Shown here: positions 58,864-64,000 of the stretch, piece by piece
Layout of the letters: every line of letters begins with the position of its first letter
How positions within the stretch are numbered: position 1 is the first letter of the stretch
Origin: Acidobacteria bacterium Ga0077522
GTDB lineage: Bacteria; Acidobacteriota; Vicinamibacteria; Vicinamibacterales; Vicinamibacteraceae
Length of the DNA stretch: 64,000 nt
Assembly (NCBI GenBank): GCA_001464065.1
Contig: LNDN01000003.1
Location: 1-64,000 of the forward strand
Reading direction: 5' to 3'
Translations under genes and position numbers: made by a program
Notes under the pieces: model-generated
The model's input: only the letters and a program-made list of their open reading frames with translations
Databases searched by the model: none
Told to the model about the DNA's origin: nothing

Positions 58864-59727
58864 TCACGGCCGACGGTTGCGGAACTCGTCGCTCTTGCGG
58901 AGTTCGTTGGCGACGTCGCGTTCGGTCCACTTCTCGCGCCAGACCCTCTGCACGTAGACGTCGGCCCCCGGATCGGGATCCCGACCGAGCACGCTCTGAT
59001 AGGCACGGGCGACGACCTCGCGCGCCTTCGCCTCGGTCATCGTGTTCTTCTCGCGATACTCCGGGCTGTCGCGCAGGGCGGTGCGGACGTCGGCCTCGGT
59101 CCACCCCTTCGTCTTCACCTGCCGGCGGAAGTCCGACAGGCCGCCCGCATCGGGGGCACGGCCGAGCACGTCGCGGTACGCGCGCGTGATCATCTGATCG
59201 ATCTGCGCGTCGCTGAGCTCGGCCTTCTCGCTGCTGCGGCGCAGGGCGTCGCGCACCTGCCGCTCGCTCCAGCCGTCGTCGAGCATGCGCCGGCGATACT
59301 CGCGCAGGCCCTGTGGATCGGGGTCGCGGTCCAGGATGTCCTGATAGGCGCGGGTGATGATGCGGTCGATGTCGGCCGACGACGGGCGCCTGTCGTCGTT
59401 GCCGGGCCGGTCGCGGTTGCCGTAGCCACCATTCCCACCGTAGCCGTTGCTGTTGCCATAGCGGTCGCGGTCGTCACGCTGGCGGCGCAGCTCGTTACGG
59501 ATGTCGCGGTCGGTCCAGTCGTCCTCGTACACGCGGGTTCGATACAGCCGAATCTCGCGGCTGTCCGGCCGGCGACCGAGGACATCGTCGAAGGCGCGCT
59601 CGATCATGCGATCGACGCTGCTGGCGCTCTGGGCCTGCGCGGCGATGGGCGTGAGCACGACACCGACGGTGGACAATGCCAACGTGGCCCCGAGCATCCA
59701 CGACAGGGGGAAGAGCGTTCTGGTCAT
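58864..59727 (-). CDS. Exported protein with four DUF4214-like repeats
   Basis: Repeats of AYxDxLxRxPDxxGxxxYRxxxxxxGWTExxVRxxLRxSxEYR; signal peptide. Confidence 0.78.
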   Translation of the reverse strand: MTRTLFPLSWMLGATLALSTVGVVLTPIAAQAQSASSVDRMIERAFDDVLGRRPDSREIRLYRTRVYEDDWTDRDIRNELRRQRDDRDRYGNSNGYGGNGGYGNRDRPGNDDRRPSSADIDRIITRAYQDILDRDPDPQGLREYRRRMLDDGWSERQVRDALRRSSEKAELSDAQIDQMITRAYRDVLGRAPDAGGLSDFRRQVKTKGWTEADVRTALRDSPEYREKNTMTEAKAREVVARAYQSVLGRDPDPGADVYVQRVWREKWTERDVANELRKSDEFRNRRP

Positions 59728-59803
59728 GTCATCACATCCTTTCGGGTCACTGCGGCCAGCTGAACCCTCTGCTCCAGAGCATACGTCGGGCTGGGCTTGC
59801 GAT

Positions 59804-59833
59804 GACGGACCGCTCGGAGAGCGGTCCCTACCC
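59804..59833. repeat. REP-like hairpin, dispersed copy
   Basis: GACGGACCGCTCGGAGAGCGGTCCCTACCC matches the 43.2-kb elements with compensated stem changes. Confidence 0.85.
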
Positions 59834-59851
59834 ATCGTCTCGGGCCGACGG

Positions 59852-60475
59852 CTACATGCCGGTCAGCCAGTCGGTGCCGAGCCAGTGGCGCTTGCGTTCG
59901 TCGAGCCAGCCACCCTCATGATGGAACGCCAGCCAGCTGTTGAGGAAGTTGAGGAAGTCGGCGTCGCCCTTGCGCACGGCCATCGCGGACCGCGTCACCT
60001 GGAGCGGCTGCTCGAGCGGCTGGACGAGGCGATCGGGCGCCTGCCGCACCACCAACTGCGGCGACGGCGTGGTGACGAGCACGCCATGCGCCTTGCCTTC
60101 GAGCACCGGGGCGAGCGGATCGGCGTCGGCCTGGACCTTGACGAGCGTCGCTTTCGGGAACGTACGGGCGGCGATGCCTTCCTGGCTCGTGCCGGCCATG
60201 ACCACGAGGCGCACGTCCGGCGTATTGAAGTCGGCGACCGACGTCTTCGTGCCCGCGAGGGACTTGCTGGCGATCAGGTGCATGGCCCCGACCGACGTGG
60301 CGTCGGTGAAGTTGACGACCAGGGCGCGGGCCGGCGTGATCCAGAGGCCGGTGGCGGCGACGTCGGCACGAACGGCTCGTTGGCCACGACGCCGACGCGC
60401 AGGGTGCCGCGTGTCGGGATGGTGGCCAGCGTGTCCACCGCCGGGCGGGCCCACACCGGAACGGCTGCCCGTGCA
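59852..60475 (-). pseudogene. Amino-acid ABC transporter substrate-binding protein, degraded
   Basis: DTLATIPTRGTLRVGVVANEPFV in one frame and TGLWITPARALVVNFTDATSVGAMHLIASKSLAGTKTSVADFNTPDV...LNFLNSWLAFHHEGGW in another; central part missing. Confidence 0.7.
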
Positions 60476-60575
60476 GGCGGATCTCCAGCGGCGCCTCGGT
60501 GGCGGCCCGGTCTTCTGCGACGGACCGCTGTCCGTCTCGGACGCGCTGCACCTCCATGGCCCGCCAGGCGTGGTT
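60461..60575 (-). pseudogene. fdhD 5' fragment (duplicate of 53.3-53.4 kb)
   Basis: AWRAMEVQRVRDGQRSVAEDRAATEAPLEIRLHGQPF vs AWRAIEVERVRDGQRSRAEDRAATEAPLAIRLHGQPF. Confidence 0.85.
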
Positions 60576-60680
60576 TACGGGACGGATCCAATCGGGGAAC
60601 GGGAGAGGAAAGGAGACAGGAGTCAAGGCCTGCTTCCTGCACGCTGTGTCCTTCCCGGATCCCTGACTCCTGAGTACTAT

Positions 60681-61328
60681 TCAAGGCTCTTTATCCGTGA
60701 TCGCGAGTCCGCCGCCGCGTTCGTCGACGGTGGTCTCCAGGTTTGGCGTCGCTCGCAGCAGCGCCAGGTAGTCGCGCGACCCCTGCGCGCCCCGTCGTCC
60801 GCTCTCGCTGACGTTGTGCGTCCTGTAGCAGCCCCCGACGACGAGCTTGGGCAGCACGGCCTTGAAATAGTTGGGATACCAGTCCTTGTCGGCGTCGCTG
60901 ACGACGAAATCGAAGGGGCCGGGCAGGGCCGGCACGATGGCGTGCGCGTCGCCGAGTCGGGCGTCGATGAACGTCGACAGTCCCGCCGCTTCGAAGTTCT
61001 TCAATGCCTCGCGATGCCTCGACTCGTCGAGCTCGACGGTAACCAGCTTTCCGCCGGTCTTGCTCAGCGCCCACGCGATCCAGAAGCCCGAATGGCCGGT
61101 TGAGGTGCCGATCTCGAGGGCACGGGTGTACCTGTGCTTGACGATGAGGGCGTGCAGGAGCTGTCCGTCGGAGTCGGGGACGTTCAGGTCGCGCCACGTA
61201 CCGGCCCGCTCAGCCAGGAACGCCTTGACGCGGGTGTCCAGCGCGGCCTGGTCGTGCGGTGGCTTCTGGGCCAGCAGCGTCGGGGGCCGGCAGCGCAGCG
61301 GCGATGACGAAGGCGAGCGAGGTGACAC
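60681..61328 (-). pseudogene. O-methyltransferase paralog, signal peptide apparently frameshifted
   Basis: TLLAQKPPHDQAALDTRVKAFLAERAGTWRDLNVPDSDGQLLHALIV... closely similar to 53619-54275; MTALTRVTSLAFVIAAALPAP sits in a different frame upstream. Confidence 0.7.
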
Positions 61329-61427
61329 GGGTCAGTGCGGTCATGGGTGGACCTCCTCGCACAGCATGCGCCTCGCCCTTACGGAGGCCGTGGCGTCGCC
61401 GTGAAAGTTCCGTGACGAGCCTCGACC

Positions 61428-61520
61428 GATCACGGTCTGGTGCAGCAGCACGTGATTCAACACCGGCCCCAGCTCGTAGTTGGTGTCGGCGTCGGTGGTG
61501 GCCACTTCGACGGCCTCGGA
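61428..61520 (-). pseudogene. trpB2 internal fragment (duplicate of about 55.02-55.11 kb)
   Basis: [31 protein letters not shown] vs [31 protein letters not shown]. Confidence 0.85.
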
Positions 61521-61806
61521 GCGGCGCGCCCGATGCCTTTCCATCAGTACCCGCATGAGCTGGCTGCTCGTCAGCATGCGCGCGCAACTTGCGATCCACC
61601 TCGCCATCGGCCTCTGGGTGTCTCGGCGACGTCACACGCTCGATCTGACCGGACGACCGACGTGAATCGCTCACGAAGGCTTCGTCGTCGAACCATCAGT
61701 CCACGCGCTCGCTATCAGTCCTGCCGGAAGTCTGACGGCCCGTTGGAGCTGGCAAGCGCGGGGTGACTGGGGCCTTCGTCATTTTTCTGATTGTCTTCTT
61801 GAGGGA

Positions 61807-62238
61807 ATGCACATGACTGACACAACACATGACATCGTCGACACGGCTGTTGCGGCTGGGTCGTTCACGACACTTGTTGCTGCCGTGACCGCCGCGGGTC
61901 TCGTCGACACCTTGAAAGGCGCAGGGCCGTTCACGGTGTTTGCACCGTCGGACGATGCCTTCGCCGTCCTGCCAGCTGGCACCGTGGAAGACTTGGTCAA
62001 GCCCGAGAACAAAGACAAGCTCACCGCGATCCTGATGCTCCACGTCGTGCCTGGGAAGGTCATGGCCAGCGATGTCTCTGGACAGGTCATGGACCCGGCG
62101 ACTGCCGGTGGCGCGACGATTCATGTCGACGGCACCGACGGTGTGACCGTCAACGGCGCCAAGGTCGTGACCCCGGATATTGCATGCTCGAACGGCGTCA
62201 TTCACGTCATCGACGCGGTACTGTTGCCCAAGGGGTAA
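61807..62238 (+). CDS. Fasciclin (FAS1) domain protein
   Basis: [89 protein letters not shown]. Confidence 0.93.
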   Translation: MHMTDTTHDIVDTAVAAGSFTTLVAAVTAAGLVDTLKGAGPFTVFAPSDDAFAVLPAGTVEDLVKPENKDKLTAILMLHVVPGKVMASDVSGQVMDPATAGGATIHVDGTDGVTVNGAKVVTPDIACSNGVIHVIDAVLLPKG

Positions 62239-62666
62239 GCGTTTCCGCAACGCAGCGACCGTGGGCAGAGATGCCCCCGGTCGTTGCCGTCAGGTCGCTG
62301 GCGGCCAGAGGACGTTCGCGTCCTCGACGTACTGCCTTGTCGATACGGCAGCGGGCGGCATCGGTCTCAGAAACACGCCCGCTCCGTCGTCATCGACGAC
62401 CTGCGTGGGGCAGCTCGCGCCAGATCGCCTTCATGAGCCGTCTCGTCCGACGACGGCTGCATCGCCGACGAGGCCGCACGCCGCAGGCGGTTCGCTTACC
62501 CTCTCCATCCACATGAACTGGCTGCTGCTCGGCAGGCTCGCGTACCTGGCGATCCAGCCAGCACCACCAACGAGTACATCGCGGAGTGGCAGGAGGCGCC
62601 TGCCACCAAATCCGATGCCTACCTGTTCGGCATCGGCTTCTGCCAGAAGCGGTTACCGGGCGCTCT

Positions 62667-62999
62667 CTACTTTGCGACGAGCAACCTCTCGACCGCGTCG
62701 CGTCCCGTCATGCCCGGTGTCACTCCCAGGGCTGCGGCCGCGTGGCTCACTTCCAGGATCGTGGCGCCGAAGAGATCCTCAGGCTCGCGCAGCGGTACGG
62801 CTGGCGTGCCGCGGGCAATCGCCACGGCCAGACTGAACTCGTTCGCCGACCGAATGTCGTAGATGCCGCAGCCGACGAGCCCGTTGACGGTGTGAATCGC
62901 ACAGTATTGCCCGCCCGGCCACTGGTAGGTCGATCCGACGGCCTGCCCACCATCAAACTGCAGGGTGCGGTGCTCGGCATGAGGAAGCGACATGCTCAT
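62667..62999 (-). CDS. DUF1805 (YunC-like) protein, copy B (full length)
   Basis: MSMSLPHAEHRTLQFDGGQAVGSTYQWPGGQYCAIHTVNGLVGCGIYDIRSANEFSLAVAIARGTPAVPLREPEDLFGATILEVSHAAAALGVTPGMTGRDAVERLLVAK. Confidence 0.8.
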   Translation of the reverse strand: MSMSLPHAEHRTLQFDGGQAVGSTYQWPGGQYCAIHTVNGLVGCGIYDIRSANEFSLAVAIARGTPAVPLREPEDLFGATILEVSHAAAALGVTPGMTGRDAVERLLVAK

Positions 63000-63127
63000 T
63001 CTCCTTGGCGAACGCTCACGACAGGCCGCGGACGAGACGTCAGCGGCGGCAGCACACCGCGGCAGCACGGCGTTCGTACACTGTAGCCTGAGAGCGACCT
63101 GCGCACGCTGACGCCCTCTCGTCCCGC

Positions 63128-64000
63128 TCACAGCAACGCGTCGCGGAGTCCACGCAGCAGCCAGAGCGCGGCGTCGAGCCGCGGCCACTCGAGGGTGAAG
63201 CGCCCAAGGGCGGCGCCGCGGTCCACCATCCAGTGCCACGCGGCGTGCGCCACGACCGCCGACAGGACGATGGTGCCGACGCGCTCGGAGGCCGCGCGCC
63301 GGAACAGCAGCGTCACTGGCGGCAGGATGAGCAGGAGCACGAGCACCTGTCCCAGCTCGACGCCGACGTTGAACGCCAGCAGTGACGCCACCAGATGCGT
63401 GCCGGCGAACTGGAGGGACTCGCGCAGCGCGAACCCGAAGCCGAATCCGTGGACGAGGCCGAAGGCGAAGGCCACCACCCAGCGATGGGTGAAGGTGGTC
63501 GCCATCATGTTCTCGACCGCCATGCAGACGATCGAGAGTGCGATGAGGGTCTCGATGAGCGGCGGGAACCAGAGGGCACGGGGCGCGAGGTCGAGCGCCG
63601 ATGCGATCAGCGTGATCGAATGCGCGACCGCGAAGGCGGTGACGACCGGCACGAGCGCCCGGAGTCGTCGCATCGGGATGGCCAGACCCAGAAGGAAGAG
63701 CAGGTGATCCGGGCCGCCGAGGATGTGGCCGAACCCCAGTTGCACGAACCGCCAGGCGGCCTGGTGCCACCGCGGATCGAGGCGGACGAGTCCAGGGTCG
63801 CCCACCAGTTCGAAGGCGCGGATGGCGCCGTCGGGTGGGAGAAACCGCAGGGCCGTGATGACACGCACGCCGAACCGCGCCACCGCCGGGTCGATCGCGA
63901 ACGCGGACCGGTCCGAACGGATGTCGAACTCCAGCAGCACGTCGAGCAACGCCTGGTTCCAGACGAGCCGCGTGTCGGCGTCGAGCGAAGGGCCCAGGAC
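63128..64000 (-). CDS. HupE/UreJ-like membrane protein (5' end outside window)
   Basis: FVQLGFGHILGGPDHLLFLLGLAIPMRRLRALVPVVTAFAVAHSITLIASALDL; VHGFGFGFALRE; FNVGVELGQ; frame stays open to the window edge. Confidence 0.88.
   Translation of the reverse strand, partial: VLGPSLDADTRLVWNQALLDVLLEFDIRSDRSAFAIDPAVARFGVRVITALRFLPPDGAIRAFELVGDPGLVRLDPRWHQAAWRFVQLGFGHILGGPDHLLFLLGLAIPMRRLRALVPVVTAFAVAHSITLIASALDLAPRALWFPPLIETLIALSIVCMAVENMMATTFTHRWVVAFAFGLVHGFGFGFALRESLQFAGTHLVASLLAFNVGVELGQVLVLLLILPPVTLLFRRAASERVGTIVLSAVVAHAAWHWMVDRGAALGRFTLEWPRLDAALWLLRGLRDALL

Noticed and set aside
61807-62238. Fasciclin gene as part of the decayed block
   Set aside because: It is intact with complete FAS1 motifs and has no counterpart in the 53-57 kb block, so it was kept as a normal gene.

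Overview
High-GC bacterial chromosome segment, densely coding. Gene content (PEP-CTERM protein, TIGR03437-like and DUF1080 domains, PQQ-like propellers, sulfatases) suggests Acidobacteriota, possibly Vicinamibacteria; this is inference. I support about 60 protein-coding features. I recognised no rRNA, tRNA, CRISPR array, prophage or transposase. Four observations stand out. (1) A tightly packed six-gene minus-strand operon at 43.2-49.1 kb encodes AdoMet decarboxylase (SpeD/H), a zinc-ribbon/DUF4178 membrane protein, a small exported protein, DUF350, a membrane-fused spermidine synthase and an FAD amine-oxidase-like protein. It is a candidate polyamine-based envelope system and my best candidate for undescribed biology. 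(2) 53.2-57.2 kb (fdhD, O-methyltransferase, trpB2, pfk, DUF1805) has a collinear, decaying partial copy at 60.4-63.0 kb. (3) REP-like hairpins share the form GACGGnCCGn-TCGGA-GAnCGGnCCCTACCC, and their GGGTAG end supplies stop codons of flanking genes. (4) Degenerate 7-bp tandem arrays sit at gene 3' ends, including one inside the speD 3' end. Most of the large opposite-strand ORFs in the track are shadows of high-GC codon usage.
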